Positions 15,156 to 24,143 of a stretch of DNA of 28,210 nucleotides are shown in pieces. Within the stretch, counting starts at the first letter, position 1; every line of letters begins with the position of its first letter. A model generated the notes under the pieces. It had not been told where the DNA came from. It searched no databases and saw only the letters and a list, made by a program, of their open reading frames with translations. Position numbers and translations under genes: made by a program. The stretch is from an uncultured Lachnospiraceae bacterium (GTDB lineage: Bacteria > Bacillota > Clostridia > Lachnospirales > Lachnospiraceae): contig CAJTOL010000038.1 in NCBI GenBank assembly GCA_910577645.1, positions 1 to 28,210 on the forward strand, read 5' to 3'.

Positions 15156-15703
15156 AGATTGCCGTTACGGTAAATGGGAAGCGGATAGAAGAAGATGTAC
15201 CCTGCGATCTGCTGCTCATTGACTTTCTTCGGACTCACGGCTGTTACAGCGTAAAGCGGGGGTGTGAGACATCTAACTGTGGCCTGTGTACAGTGATGAT
15301 GGACGGGATTCCGGTGCTTTCCTGCTCTGTCCTGACCGTGCGGGCAGACGGCTGCACGGTGGAGACTCTGGAGGGATTAAAAGAGGAAGCCGCCCAGTTT
15401 GGAGCCTTTATTGCGGATCAGGGAGCCGAGCAGTGCGGATTCTGCAATCCGGGCCTGATAATGAATGCCATCGCCCTGTTTCGAGAGTATCCGGATCCGG
15501 ACGAGGAGACTATCCGGGAATATCTGGCAGGGAATCTTTGCCGCTGCTCTGGCTATGAAGGCCAGCTTCGGGGAATCCAGGCGTTCTTACAGTGGAGGAG
15601 GAAGGGAGATGCCAAGCATTTTCAGGATCCCTCCCAACGAGATGACAGGGGACACCAGGCGTCGCATGCCGATTCATTATTATACCAGGAGGGACGGCCA
15701 TGA
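15152..15703 (+). CDS. 2Fe-2S subunit of a xanthine dehydrogenase-type molybdenum hydroxylase
   Basis: A 183-residue protein with both expected clusters: the plant-type ferredoxin domain (Cys38, Cys43, Cys46, Cys58) and the helical domain (Cys95, Cys98, Cys130, Cys132; QCGFCNPG and NLCRCSGY). It relays electrons from the molybdenum centre to FAD. ATG 15152 is chosen over an upstream in-frame ATG because AGGAGGTG (15137-15144) lies 7 bases before it and it overlaps the previous stop as ATGA. The family usually ends near residue 150-160. The last 30 or so residues are polar, rich in His, Asp and Gln, and look like unselected read-through. Confidence 0.92.
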   Translation: MKIAVTVNGKRIEEDVPCDLLLIDFLRTHGCYSVKRGCETSNCGLCTVMMDGIPVLSCSVLTVRADGCTVETLEGLKEEAAQFGAFIADQGAEQCGFCNPGLIMNAIALFREYPDPDEETIREYLAGNLCRCSGYEGQLRGIQAFLQWRRKGDAKHFQDPSQRDDRGHQASHADSLLYQEGRP

Positions 15704-17994
15704 ATCTAAAAGCAGTCAGCAAGCCAATCCGCAAAAAAGATGCTATGGCGCTGGTAACGGGACAGCCGGTTTATATGGATGATATGATTCCGGGAAACTG
15801 TCTGATTGTCAAGGTGCTCAGAAGCCCTCATGCCAACGCTGTAATTGAAGATATTGAATTTGACAGGGCCCTTAAGATTCCGGGGATTGAGGCGGTTTAC
15901 ACCTGGAAGGATGTTCCGGATAAACGGTTTACCATGGCCGGACAGACCTATCCGGAACCCAGCCCTTATGATCGTTTGATTTTAGACCGCCACCTGCGAT
16001 ACGTAGGAGACACGGTTGCCATTGTGGCGGGAGATACGGAAAAAGCAGTGGATCAGGCTTTGAAACTTATCAAGGTGCGCTATAGGGTACTGGAAGCTTT
16101 GCTGGACTTTCGGGTGGCTAAGGATAATGCTATTCTGGTGCATCCTGAGGAAAACTGGGAATCTCTATGTCCGGTAGGGGCGGACAATAAACGGAATTTA
16201 TGCGCCAGCCAGGTCAGCGGCCATGGGGACGTGGAAAAGGTGCTGTCCCAGTGTGATGTGGTGGTGGATCAGACTTACCATACCAAAGCCTGCCAGCAGG
16301 CTATGATGGAGACCTTCCGGACATACTGTTCCATTGATCAGTATGGGCGGCTGAATATTTTAAGTTCTACTCAGATTGTGTTCCATGTGCGCCGGATTAT
16401 TTCCAATGCGTTAGGGATTCCAAAATCCCGGATCCGGGTGGCCAAGCCCAGAATCGGCGGCGGTTTCGGCGCTAAGCAGACGGTGGTTGCCGAAATTTTC
16501 CCGGCTTTTGTTACCTGGAAAACCGGCAAGCCTTCTAAAATGATTTTTACCCGGGAGGAAAGCCAGACCGCTTCCAGCCCCCGCCATGAGATGGAGGTTC
16601 ACGTAAAGGTAGGCGCGATGAAGGACGGCAGGATACGGGCAGTGGATCTGTATACGTTATCCAATACCGGCGCTTACGGGGAGCACGGCCCTACAACCGT
16701 AGGGCTTTCCGGCCATAAATCCATTCCTCTCTACGGTTTGGTGGAAGCTCACCGGTTTGCCTATGATGTAGTTTACAGTAATATTATGTCCGCAGGAGCT
16801 TACCGGGGTTACGGGGCTACCCAGGGAATCTTTGCCCTGGAATCCGCAGTCAACGAGCTGGCGGCCAGGCTTTCCATGGATCCGGTAAAACTGCGGATGA
16901 TGAACATGGTAAGGGAAGGCCAGGTGATGCCGGCCTATTACGGGGAGACAGCCGGAAGCTGTGCCTTAAACCGCTGTATGGAGCGGGCCGGAAAGATGAT
17001 TGGCTGGGACGAGAAGTATCCTTTTCAGGACTTGGGAAACGGAAAAGTCCGCAGCGTAGGGGTTGCCATGGCCATGCAGGGCTCCGGAATCTCCGGAGTG
17101 GACGTGGGTTCCGCCACCATTAAGATGAATGAGGAGGGCTACTATACATTATCCATCGGCGCTGCCGACATGGGAACCGGCTGTGATACTATTTTGGCTC
17201 AGATGGCGGCAGAATGTATGGAGTGCCCGGTGGAAAATATCGCTGTTCTCGGAGCAGATACGGATTCCTCACCCTATGATTCCGGATCTTATGCATCCAG
17301 CACAACCTACGTAACCGGAAAGGCAGTGGAAAAGGCCTGCCGGAAGTTAAAGGATCAGATTGTGGCAATAGGCGCAGAATTGTTGGAGGCATCCTTGGAG
17401 GAAGTACAGTTTGAGGGAGGCGGAGTCCGGCGCCTGTCTGACGGAAAGCTGGCCACCCTTCAGGATATTGGAACCAGAAGCATGTGCGGCAGCAGCCAAA
17501 CCCTGACCGTTACCGAGAGCAACAGCTCCCCCACCTCCCCGCCGCCTTTTATGGTAGGTATGGTGGAAATTGAGCTGGACAAGGACACCGGCCATGTGGA
17601 AATCATAGATTATGTGGCAGTGGTAGACTGCGGGACCGTCATAAATCCCAATCTGGCCAGAGTCCAGACAGAAGGCGGACTGGCCCAGGGAATCGGCATG
17701 GCCCTTTACGAAAACGTCCAGTATAATGAGAGGGGCCGTCTATACGAGAATTCCCTGATGCAGTACAAGATTCCCACCCGGCTGGATGTGGGAAAGCTGC
17801 GGGTAGAGTTTGAAAGCAGCTACGAGCCTACAGGCCCCTTTGGCGCCAAATCTATCGGGGAAATTGTAATCAATACCCCATCCCCGGCCCTGGCTCACGC
17901 TATCTACAACGCTACAGGCAAATGGTTTCGGGAACTTCCCATTACTCCGGAAAAAATTGTTATGGGAGATAAGGACGGAAAGATTTTACCATGA
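15700..17994 (+). CDS. xdhA: Molybdopterin-binding catalytic subunit of a xanthine dehydrogenase-type hydroxylase
   Basis: A 764-residue catalytic subunit of the aldehyde oxidase/xanthine dehydrogenase family. Visible motifs are RIGGGFGAK (251-259), GAYRGYGATQG (366-376, the GAFRGFG-type loop next to the molybdenum site) and the C-terminal PTGPFGAKSIGE with the catalytic Glu721. It would hydroxylate a purine such as xanthine or hypoxanthine at a molybdenum-sulfido centre. Other members oxidise nicotinate, aldehydes or caffeine, so the substrate rests mainly on the linked xanthine permease. Some clostridial relatives contain a labile selenium cofactor, but no associated selenium genes are in view. 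AGGAGGG (15687-15693) and an ATGA overlap fix the start. Symbol by analogy. Confidence 0.88.
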   Translation: MNLKAVSKPIRKKDAMALVTGQPVYMDDMIPGNCLIVKVLRSPHANAVIEDIEFDRALKIPGIEAVYTWKDVPDKRFTMAGQTYPEPSPYDRLILDRHLRYVGDTVAIVAGDTEKAVDQALKLIKVRYRVLEALLDFRVAKDNAILVHPEENWESLCPVGADNKRNLCASQVSGHGDVEKVLSQCDVVVDQTYHTKACQQAMMETFRTYCSIDQYGRLNILSSTQIVFHVRRIISNALGIPKSRIRVAKPRIGGGFGAKQTVVAEIFPAFVTWKTGKPSKMIFTREESQTASSPRHEMEVHVKVGAMKDGRIRAVDLYTLSNTGAYGEHGPTTVGLSGHKSIPLYGLVEAHRFAYDVVYSNIMSAGAYRGYGATQGIFALESAVNELAARLSMDPVKLRMMNMVREGQVMPAYYGETAGSCALNRCMERAGKMIGWDEKYPFQDLGNGKVRSVGVAMAMQGSGISGVDVGSATIKMNEEGYYTLSIGAADMGTGCDTILAQMAAECMECPVENIAVLGADTDSSPYDSGSYASSTTYVTGKAVEKACRKLKDQIVAIGAELLEASLEEVQFEGGGVRRLSDGKLATLQDIGTRSMCGSSQTLTVTESNSSPTSPPPFMVGMVEIELDKDTGHVEIIDYVAVVDCGTVINPNLARVQTEGGLAQGIGMALYENVQYNERGRLYENSLMQYKIPTRLDVGKLRVEFESSYEPTGPFGAKSIGEIVINTPSPALAHAIYNATGKWFRELPITPEKIVMGDKDGKILP

Positions 17995-18614
17995 TATATG
18001 TGATTTTACTGGCGGCTGGAAACAGCCGCCGTTTTCAAAAGGAAGATTCCCACAGTCCCGTTAATAAGCTGTTATATCCCTTTTCTGGAAAGCCCCTGTT
18101 TCTTCACAGCTTCGAGAAATGGCGGCAGGCGGCGGACACTGTGGGAGACTGCCAGGTGATAGCCGTGGCCAGGGAGCCGAAGATTTTAAAGACTGCCCAA
18201 TCACTGGGATTCTTTCCGGTGGAAAGCAGGGACAGCGAAAAAGGGATTTCTTATTCCATCAGGGCGGGAATTGACGCTGCGGTTTCTGCGAAGGCAGATG
18301 CCTTTAACCCCTCTGACCGCCTGGCGTTTTCTGTTTCCGACCAGCCCCTTTTGAAAGTCCATACCCTTACCGCCTTTTTAAAAGCCGCAAAAGAAAGCCG
18401 GTATGCCTGCGTCAGCTGGAAGGGGGAGTGGTATAATCCGGTGTCCTTTCCTCCGGAGGCTGTTCCGGAGCTTTGGGAATTGCGAGGGGATCAGGGGGGC
18501 AAAAGGGTTTTAAGAAACCACCAGGGGGAACTGAGACAGGTGGAAGTCCGGGGAGAGGAAGAGATAAAAGATGTGGATTTTTCTAAAGATATGGACGATC
18601 TATGGGGAAAGTGA
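17991..18614 (+). CDS. mocA: MocA-like molybdenum cofactor nucleotidyltransferase
   Basis: A 207-residue NTP-transferase with the nucleotide-binding start LLAAGNSRRF (residues 6-15), followed by a Lys in KLLYPFSGKPL and SVSDQPLL as the metal-binding Asp segment. The family includes MobA, which adds GMP to molybdopterin, and MocA, which adds CMP. Xanthine dehydrogenase-type enzymes use the MCD (cytidylyl) form and their operons usually carry MocA, so that is the preferred reading. The gene overlaps the catalytic subunit stop by ATGA and ends the operon. Confidence 0.8.
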   Translation: MIYVILLAAGNSRRFQKEDSHSPVNKLLYPFSGKPLFLHSFEKWRQAADTVGDCQVIAVAREPKILKTAQSLGFFPVESRDSEKGISYSIRAGIDAAVSAKADAFNPSDRLAFSVSDQPLLKVHTLTAFLKAAKESRYACVSWKGEWYNPVSFPPEAVPELWELRGDQGGKRVLRNHQGELRQVEVRGEEEIKDVDFSKDMDDLWGK

Positions 18615-18620
18615 TATAAT
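18592..18620 (+). promoter_or_regulatory. Probable promoter inside the end of the mocA-like gene
   Basis: TGGACG (18592-18597, 4 of 6 matches), a 17-base spacer and a perfect TATAAT (18615-18620) precede the secreted-protein gene. It would allow independent expression of the downstream genes. Confidence 0.55.
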
Positions 18621-18666
18621 ATAAATAGTGTAAAAATTTATTTTAAATCAGGAGGAGAAGATTATA

Positions 18667-19032
18667 ATGAAACTACAGTCAAGAATTGCCGGCAGACGGA
18701 AAGCCGCCGCCTTGCTGGCTGGAGTTATTTTGCTGGGCTTTATACCTGCCGGAGGGATAACGGCAGAGGCTCACGGACGGAGGGGGCATGGCGGCTGTCA
18801 TGGCGGACACTATTACCAGGAGAACCAGCAGTACTGCAGGCCTGCAGAGGTAAGACAGCCGGCGGCGGATGGTTCTGACTGGGAAAAATGGATTTGTCCC
18901 AGAGAGGACTGCCCTTACTTAGAGGAAGGCTTTGACTGCCACGAGAGATTTTCGGCAGGCTGCAGCGCATCGCCTGATGACTGCAGCTGTTACTACCACC
19001 ACTGCATTGGAGGAGGATGCGGGGGATACTAA
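18667..19032 (+). CDS. Secreted His/Cys-rich small protein
   Basis: A 121-residue exported protein. The signal peptide has a basic start, a hydrophobic core (AALLAGVILLGFIPAGG) and a likely cleavage after AEA before HGRRGHGG. The mature part of about 85 residues contains 10 Cys and 7 His, including HGGCHGGH, CPREDCPY and a CSCYYHHC-type end, followed by GGGCGGY. This suggests metal binding or a disulfide-stabilised fold outside the cell. A very good AGGAGGAG site (18651-18658) precedes the ATG. It directly follows the molybdenum operon but has its own likely promoter. No family is recognised. The protein could handle metals such as Zn, Cu or Mo, or be a surface protein; this is inference from composition. 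Confidence 0.75.
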   Translation: MKLQSRIAGRRKAAALLAGVILLGFIPAGGITAEAHGRRGHGGCHGGHYYQENQQYCRPAEVRQPAADGSDWEKWICPREDCPYLEEGFDCHERFSAGCSASPDDCSCYYHHCIGGGCGGY

Positions 19033-19064
19033 GCGGTACAAGACGAACTTACGGAGAGACATTT

Positions 19065-19871
19065 ATGACAAAACCAATCATCAGCTTTGATTTAGATCAG
19101 ACACTTTTAGACCACGCTACCTTTTCCATACCGGACAGCGCCATGTATGCGCTGGAAAAACTGCGGGAGGATTTTACCATAGTACTGGGAACCGGCCGGG
19201 ATATGGATAACCATTACAGCCGCCAGTTTAAAGATATTGTAAAACCGGATGCAATCATTCACTTAAACGGCACAAAAATCACTGTTGGAGATCAGCTTTT
19301 TTTCGAGCATTTCATGGATAAAGAGCTGTTAAAGAATGTGCTGACCTATGGGGAAAAGATGGGGTACTGCATCGGTGTTACCATTGGGGATGAGGACTAC
19401 TATATTAACCCGGAACGGGTAAGGCAGATCGATATCCGGCGCTGGGGAGAATGTATGAGACGGTTTCGGGATCCCTGGGAGTTGATGGAACACCCCATCC
19501 ATACCCTTTCTTACCAGGGAGGGGAAGACGGAGCAAAAGATATGGAGGAAAAATTCCCTGAGCTGAAGTTCCCCATGTTTGCCGGAAAGATGGGAGCGGA
19601 CGTGGTGGAAAAGCAGGCTTCCAAAGCAGAGGGGCTTAAACGCCTCTGCCGGCACTACCAGGTAAAGCCGGAAGATACCATCGCTATTGGCGACAGTATG
19701 AATGACTATGAAATCCTTCAGACCGCCGGTTTGGGAATTGCCATGGGCAATGCGGTAGAAGAGCTGAAAAGTGTTGCCGATTATATTACAGCAGATATTG
19801 GAGAAGATGGGATTTATAAGGCCTGCCGGCATTTTGGATGGATTCCGGCAGGGCCTTTTGAGTCTGAATAA
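19065..19871 (+). CDS. HAD-superfamily Cof-type phosphatase
   Basis: A 268-residue hydrolase. Motif I is SFDLDQTLL with nucleophile Asp9 and acid/base Asp11; motif II lies at VLGTGRD; the C-terminal motifs are a conserved Lys before GLKRLCRHY and AIGDSMNDYEILQTAG. This matches the Cof/YidA type IIB subfamily, which dephosphorylates sugar phosphates and similar metabolites. The exact substrate cannot be read. ATG 19065 is chosen for the CGGAGAG 6 bases upstream; an earlier in-frame start lies inside the previous gene. It may be cotranscribed with the dehydrogenase gene 21 bases downstream. Confidence 0.9.
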   Translation: MTKPIISFDLDQTLLDHATFSIPDSAMYALEKLREDFTIVLGTGRDMDNHYSRQFKDIVKPDAIIHLNGTKITVGDQLFFEHFMDKELLKNVLTYGEKMGYCIGVTIGDEDYYINPERVRQIDIRRWGECMRRFRDPWELMEHPIHTLSYQGGEDGAKDMEEKFPELKFPMFAGKMGADVVEKQASKAEGLKRLCRHYQVKPEDTIAIGDSMNDYEILQTAGLGIAMGNAVEELKSVADYITADIGEDGIYKACRHFGWIPAGPFESE

Positions 19872-19892
19872 ACAAGAAAAAGGGGAAAGAAA

Positions 19893-21308
19893 GTGGCAAA
19901 ACAGTACGACTTAATTGTAATAGGCGCGGGGCCTGGAGGTTACACGGCGGCTTTGAAAGCGGCAGAGTACGGAATCCGCACCGCTGTCATCGAAGAAAAA
20001 AAGCTGGGAGGAAACTGCGTCAACCGTGGCTGTATCCCCACTAAGGCGCTGCTTCACGCCTCCAGCCGCTTTAAGCAGATGCAGCAGTGTGATGAGTTTG
20101 GAGTGTCTGTAGATTTTATTTCCTTTGACTTTAAGAAAATGCAGCAGTATAAAAAGCGGGCGGTAAAAACCTACCGGGACGAGATTCGCCGCCTCTTCCA
20201 GGAGGAGGGGATTGACTACATAGAAGGAAAGGCTACCATTCGCCGGGACCGGACTGTGGAGGTGAACGGCCGCGAAGGCCGGGAGTATTATCAGGGAAAA
20301 AACATCATTATCGCAACGGGAGCCATGGCGGTAATGCCTAAGATCCCCGGATCCAATCTGCCGGGAGTTTATACCAGCAGCCGGCTTTTGGCGGCAGATA
20401 CCTGGAATTTTGACCGCCTGACCATTATCGGCGGCGGTGTTATCGGGGTAGAGTTTGCCACAATTTTTAACTCTCTTTGTTCTAAAGTAACTATTATTGA
20501 AAAAGGCCCTCACCTGTTGGGTCCCATGGACGAAGTGGTGGCAAAGCAGCTGGAGCAAGCATTAAAAGAAAAGGATATTACGGTCTACTGTAATGCAGAG
20601 GTGAGCCGGATCGAGGATAAGGACGGCCTGACCTGTCAGATAGAGGTTGCCGGAGGAGAGAGCTTTTCCATGAAGGCAGGGCAGATTCTGATGGCAGTGG
20701 GACGGAAGCCAAATATTGACGGCTTGTTAGGGGATGACATGTCTCTGGAAATGAACCAGGGCAAGCTTGCTGTTGATTCAGAATTTATGACCAGCGAGCC
20801 TGGCATTTATGCCATAGGGGACGTGGTTTCCGGAATTCAGCTGGCCCATGTGGCGGCAGCTGAAGGCACCTATGTGGTGGAGAAAATTGCCGGAAGGCCT
20901 CATGGCATTAAATTAGAGGTAGTTCCCACAGGTATGTATGTAAGTCTTCCTATTGTGCCAAACTGTATCTATACCGAGCCGGAGATTGCCACAGTAGGCA
21001 TCACCGAAGAGACTGCTAAGGCCAGCGGCATGAAGGTACGCTGCGGCTACTATTCCATGACGGAAAACGGCAAGTCTATTATTACCAGAAAAGAAGAGGG
21101 CTTTGTACGTCTGGTATTTGAAGCCTACTCGGATACCATTGTAGGAGCCCAGATTGTATGCCCCAGAGCCACTGACATGATTGGGGAGATGGCAACGGCT
21201 ATAGCCAACGGCCTTACTGCAGGCCAGCTTTCTATGGCTATGCGGGCTCACCCAACCTACAGTGAAGCAATCTCTGCCGCCATTTCAGACGCTATGCGGC
21301 AGAAATAA
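19893..21308 (+). CDS. lpdA: Dihydrolipoamide dehydrogenase (E3)
   Basis: A 471-residue flavoprotein disulfide oxidoreductase that begins at GTG. It has the FAD motif GAGPGG (11-16), the redox-active disulfide in GGNCVNRGC (Cys42 and Cys47), the second dinucleotide motif LTIIGGGVIGVEFAT, the ATGA-type strand, and the C-terminal AHPTYSE (His453 and Glu458, the catalytic dyad of the partner subunit). It reoxidises dihydrolipoyl groups with NAD. No E1, E2 or glycine-cleavage gene is adjacent, so the partner complex is unknown. The redox loop reads NCVNRGC where most E3 enzymes have C-L-N-V-G-C, so a related disulfide reductase is also possible. Confidence 0.85.
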   Translation: MAKQYDLIVIGAGPGGYTAALKAAEYGIRTAVIEEKKLGGNCVNRGCIPTKALLHASSRFKQMQQCDEFGVSVDFISFDFKKMQQYKKRAVKTYRDEIRRLFQEEGIDYIEGKATIRRDRTVEVNGREGREYYQGKNIIIATGAMAVMPKIPGSNLPGVYTSSRLLAADTWNFDRLTIIGGGVIGVEFATIFNSLCSKVTIIEKGPHLLGPMDEVVAKQLEQALKEKDITVYCNAEVSRIEDKDGLTCQIEVAGGESFSMKAGQILMAVGRKPNIDGLLGDDMSLEMNQGKLAVDSEFMTSEPGIYAIGDVVSGIQLAHVAAAEGTYVVEKIAGRPHGIKLEVVPTGMYVSLPIVPNCIYTEPEIATVGITEETAKASGMKVRCGYYSMTENGKSIITRKEEGFVRLVFEAYSDTIVGAQIVCPRATDMIGEMATAIANGLTAGQLSMAMRAHPTYSEAISAAISDAMRQK

Positions 21309-21316
21309 AACAGCCA

Positions 21317-21344
21317 GGGCAGGCGGACAGCTGTTCGCCTGCCT
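21317..21344 (+). terminator. Hairpin after lpdA, weak terminator
   Basis: GGCAGGCG (21318-21325) pairs with CGCCTGCC (21336-21343), and the inner bases ACAG/CTGT extend the stem almost completely. The following sequence, TTGTGATT, is a poor U-tract, so termination may be partial. Confidence 0.45.
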
Positions 21345-21384
21345 TGTGATTCCACAAAACTATAAGAAAGAAGCAGGCAGAATT

Positions 21385-23178
21385 ATGAATCTCATTCCAC
21401 AACGTTTAGCAAAATTAAGAGCCCTGATGGAAGAACGGGCCATTGACGCTTATATGGTTCCCACTTCTGATTTTCACGAGTCCGAATATGTAGGCTCTTA
21501 TTTTAAGTGCCGGGAATTTATCACCGGCTTTACCGGTTCTGCGGGAACCGCAATTATCACAAAAAATGAGGCCGCCCTTTGGACTGACGGCCGCTATTTT
21601 GTCCAGGCCGGAGCCCAGCTTGCAAAAACTACGGTGACGCTTCAGAAAATGGGACAGGAAGGGGTTCCTACAATAGAAGAATATCTGCTTTCCCACATTC
21701 CGGAGGGAGGAACTTTGGCCTTTGACGGCCGGGTTGTAAACACTGAGGAAGGGGAGCGCCTGGAAGATGCATTGGGTGCGAAAGACATTGCCATTTCCTG
21801 CCAGGAAGATTTAATTGACATTATTTGGGAAGAGCGCCCTGCTCTTTCTGCAGAACCGGTATGGGTGCTGGAGGAAAAATATGCCGGAAAAAAAGCGGCA
21901 GAAAAGCTTTCTGATCTGCGGGCTGTAATGGAAAAGAAGGGGGCCACGGCCCATATTCTTACTACTTTGGATGATATTGTATGGCTGCTGAATATCCGTG
22001 GTAATGACGTGGAGTGTAATCCGGTGGTATTGTCCTATCTGTTGGTAACCGGCAGCGAAGCCAGGCTTTATATTAATCCGGCGGTGATAAATGCAGAGGT
22101 AAAGGATTACCTTTCCGGAATCGGTGTGGAGATTTCTCTCTATAACGACATTTATAAGGATGTAAAGAATCTTCAAAATGAAACGGTTATGCTGGAAAAG
22201 AGCCGTACCAATTTTGCCTTGACCCAGCTTTTAGATGAGACCAATGACATCATAAATATTCAGAATCCCACCGCTTTGATGAAAGCAAAAAAGAATCCGG
22301 TGGAGATTGAAAATATGAAAAAAGCCCACATCAAAGATGGTGTGGCTGTCACCAGATACATGTACTGGTTAAAGAAGAATATCGGCAGGATCCCTATGGA
22401 TGAAATCAGCGTTTCCGATTATTTATGGGAATTGTGCAAGGATCAGGAAGGATGTCTGGGCCTTAGCTTCCCCACTATTTCCGCCTACGGCGCCAATGGG
22501 GCTATGTGCCATTATTCCGCCACTCCGGAGACCAATACCAGGCTGGAGCCCAAAGGATTTTATCTGGTAGATTCCGGCAGACAGTATTATGAGGGAACCA
22601 CGGATATTACCAGAACCATTGCCCTGGGTGAGCTGACCCAGAAGGAAAAAGAGCATTTTACTCTGGTTGCCATAAGTATGCTGCGTTTAGGGGCAGTTCG
22701 TTTCCTTTACGGCTGCCGGGGCCTGAACCTGGATTACGTGGCCAGAGAACCCTTCTGGAGCAGAGGTTTAAACTTTGATCATGGAACGGGCCACGGGGTG
22801 GGATATTTGTTAAATGTCCACGAGCGTCCCAACGGCATCCGGTGGAAGATGGTTCCGGAACGTCAGGACAACTGTGTATTGGAGGAAGGCATGATTACTT
22901 CCGACGAGCCGGGAATTTATATAGAAGGAAGCCACGGCATCCGCACAGAAAACCTGTTGGTCTGTGTTAAGGACGAAAAAAACCAGTATGGCCAGTTCAT
23001 GAAGTTTGAATACCTGACCTATGTGCCCATTGATTTGGATGCTATTGACAAAAGTCTCATGCGTCCGGAGGATGTGGAGCTGCTGAATCAGTATCACAGA
23101 GACGTGTATGATAAGATTTCTCCCTACTTAAATGAGGAAGAAAAGGAATGGCTGAAGGGAGCCACCAGAGAAATTTAG
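21385..23178 (+). CDS. Three-domain aminopeptidase P (M24 family)
   Basis: A 597-residue Xaa-Pro aminopeptidase with two creatinase-like N-terminal domains (about 5-135 and 155-300) and the pita-bread catalytic domain. The five metal ligands are all present: Asp396 (LVDSGRQY), Asp407 (TTDITR), His470 (GTGHGVG), Glu508 (SDEPGIY) and Glu542 (FEYLT), with His376 in the substrate pocket. It removes N-terminal residues ahead of proline in the cytoplasm using two metal ions, probably manganese. Length fits the long APP subfamily. ATG 21385 is preferred because the protein family starts here; the ribosome site is only a weak purine stretch, and the upstream open frame overlaps lpdA and its hairpin. 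Confidence 0.92.
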   Translation: MNLIPQRLAKLRALMEERAIDAYMVPTSDFHESEYVGSYFKCREFITGFTGSAGTAIITKNEAALWTDGRYFVQAGAQLAKTTVTLQKMGQEGVPTIEEYLLSHIPEGGTLAFDGRVVNTEEGERLEDALGAKDIAISCQEDLIDIIWEERPALSAEPVWVLEEKYAGKKAAEKLSDLRAVMEKKGATAHILTTLDDIVWLLNIRGNDVECNPVVLSYLLVTGSEARLYINPAVINAEVKDYLSGIGVEISLYNDIYKDVKNLQNETVMLEKSRTNFALTQLLDETNDIINIQNPTALMKAKKNPVEIENMKKAHIKDGVAVTRYMYWLKKNIGRIPMDEISVSDYLWELCKDQEGCLGLSFPTISAYGANGAMCHYSATPETNTRLEPKGFYLVDSGRQYYEGTTDITRTIALGELTQKEKEHFTLVAISMLRLGAVRFLYGCRGLNLDYVAREPFWSRGLNFDHGTGHGVGYLLNVHERPNGIRWKMVPERQDNCVLEEGMITSDEPGIYIEGSHGIRTENLLVCVKDEKNQYGQFMKFEYLTYVPIDLDAIDKSLMRPEDVELLNQYHRDVYDKISPYLNEEEKEWLKGATREI

Positions 23179-23186
23179 ATGATATT

Positions 23187-23252
23187 AAAAAGCCGGATGC
23201 TTTCGCCTGCATGCCTTTATGAGAGGCAATGGGGAGAGCATCCGGCTTTTTT
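23187..23252 (+). terminator. Terminator of the aminopeptidase gene
   Basis: AAAAAGCCGGATGCT (23187-23201) pairs with AGCATCCGGC (23237-23246) and the run TTTTTT (23247-23252). The mirrored A-tract would allow it to work for both strands, including the reverse gene at 23321. Confidence 0.85.
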
Positions 23253-23320
23253 CATGTTAATGTCTTCTGGCAGAGCTGTCCTTTAAGGAGATTGTGCTCC
23301 GCTAAAAGAACTGACAAAAT

Positions 23321-23890
23321 TTATAAATCTACAAAAATGGGCTCATGCCCTACAAAAGGAAGAAATTTTTCCATCAGATCTGTTGTGAGGAATTTTACGC
23401 TGGAGGTGTTAATGCAGGGGTGGCAGGCAAAAAATTCCCGGTTTTCCACTGCATCCCGGTCAATAAGGAGCTGAACCTGATGGTCTTTATCGTTCATCAG
23501 CCCAAGGACGCTGACAGAGCCGGGAGTAATATCTAAGAGCCGTTCCATATCCTCCGGCCCGCCAAAAGACAGACGGGAGCTGCCGATTTGCTTGGACAAT
23601 ACCGCTGTGCGGAATTTTTTCTCACCGGGAATCAGCAGCAGGTAAAACCGGGTTTTCTGGCTGTTGGTAAGAAAAAGGTTTTTGCAGATGGGGATTCCCA
23701 AAAGAAGATCCACATCCTCACAGTCATGGATAGTCTGGGCAGCAGGGTGATCCACCCTCTGGTAGGCGATGCCAAGCTGATCCAGAAGAGCATAGGCGCG
23801 GACCTCCTTTTCCAGACGGCAGGCACATTCGGAAGCATCAGGGCGGCCAAATGAAAGGGTAAGGGATTGATTCGGTATTCTCTGGGACAT
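23321..23890 (-). CDS. proX: Prolyl-tRNA editing protein, ProX/YbaK type
   Basis: A 189-residue protein of the YbaK/ProRS-associated family. Motifs include ICKNLFLTN with the invariant Lys70, PGSVSVLGLMND (123-134) and a C-terminal FACHPCINTSSVKF. It would hydrolyse alanyl-tRNA(Pro) mischarged by prolyl-tRNA synthetase. The relative PrdX occurs in Stickland proline-reductase clusters of clostridia, but no such cluster is present here. The start is supported by AAGGA about 10 bases upstream on the reverse strand. It is convergent with the aminopeptidase gene and divergent from the methyltransferase gene. Confidence 0.88.
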   Translation of the reverse strand: MSQRIPNQSLTLSFGRPDASECACRLEKEVRAYALLDQLGIAYQRVDHPAAQTIHDCEDVDLLLGIPICKNLFLTNSQKTRFYLLLIPGEKKFRTAVLSKQIGSSRLSFGGPEDMERLLDITPGSVSVLGLMNDKDHQVQLLIDRDAVENREFFACHPCINTSSVKFLTTDLMEKFLPFVGHEPIFVDL

Positions 23891-24143
23891 GATATGAAAT
23901 CCTTTCTGTAGCCAGGGCTTATTGCTCTCATACCTTTGAAATCAAGAAGATACATGGCGGAACCCTTATATTTTACAGGAAATATCCTGTCAGGCTTCGA
24001 AAGCTATTTTATAGCGAAATCTCGGGAATTGCAAGGGAAAGGTCGATTATGATTTCTAATTCTTCTATCGGATTCTTGTAAAAACAGGAGATTACATTTA
24101 TACTGGAAGAGATCAAAAAGGAAAAATAAGTGAGGATTAATAC

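Noticed and set aside
15465..15782. Alternative frame ORF spanning the junction of the 2Fe-2S and catalytic subunit genes
   Set aside because: It overlaps two well-supported genes with strong motifs, and its sequence shows no family features.
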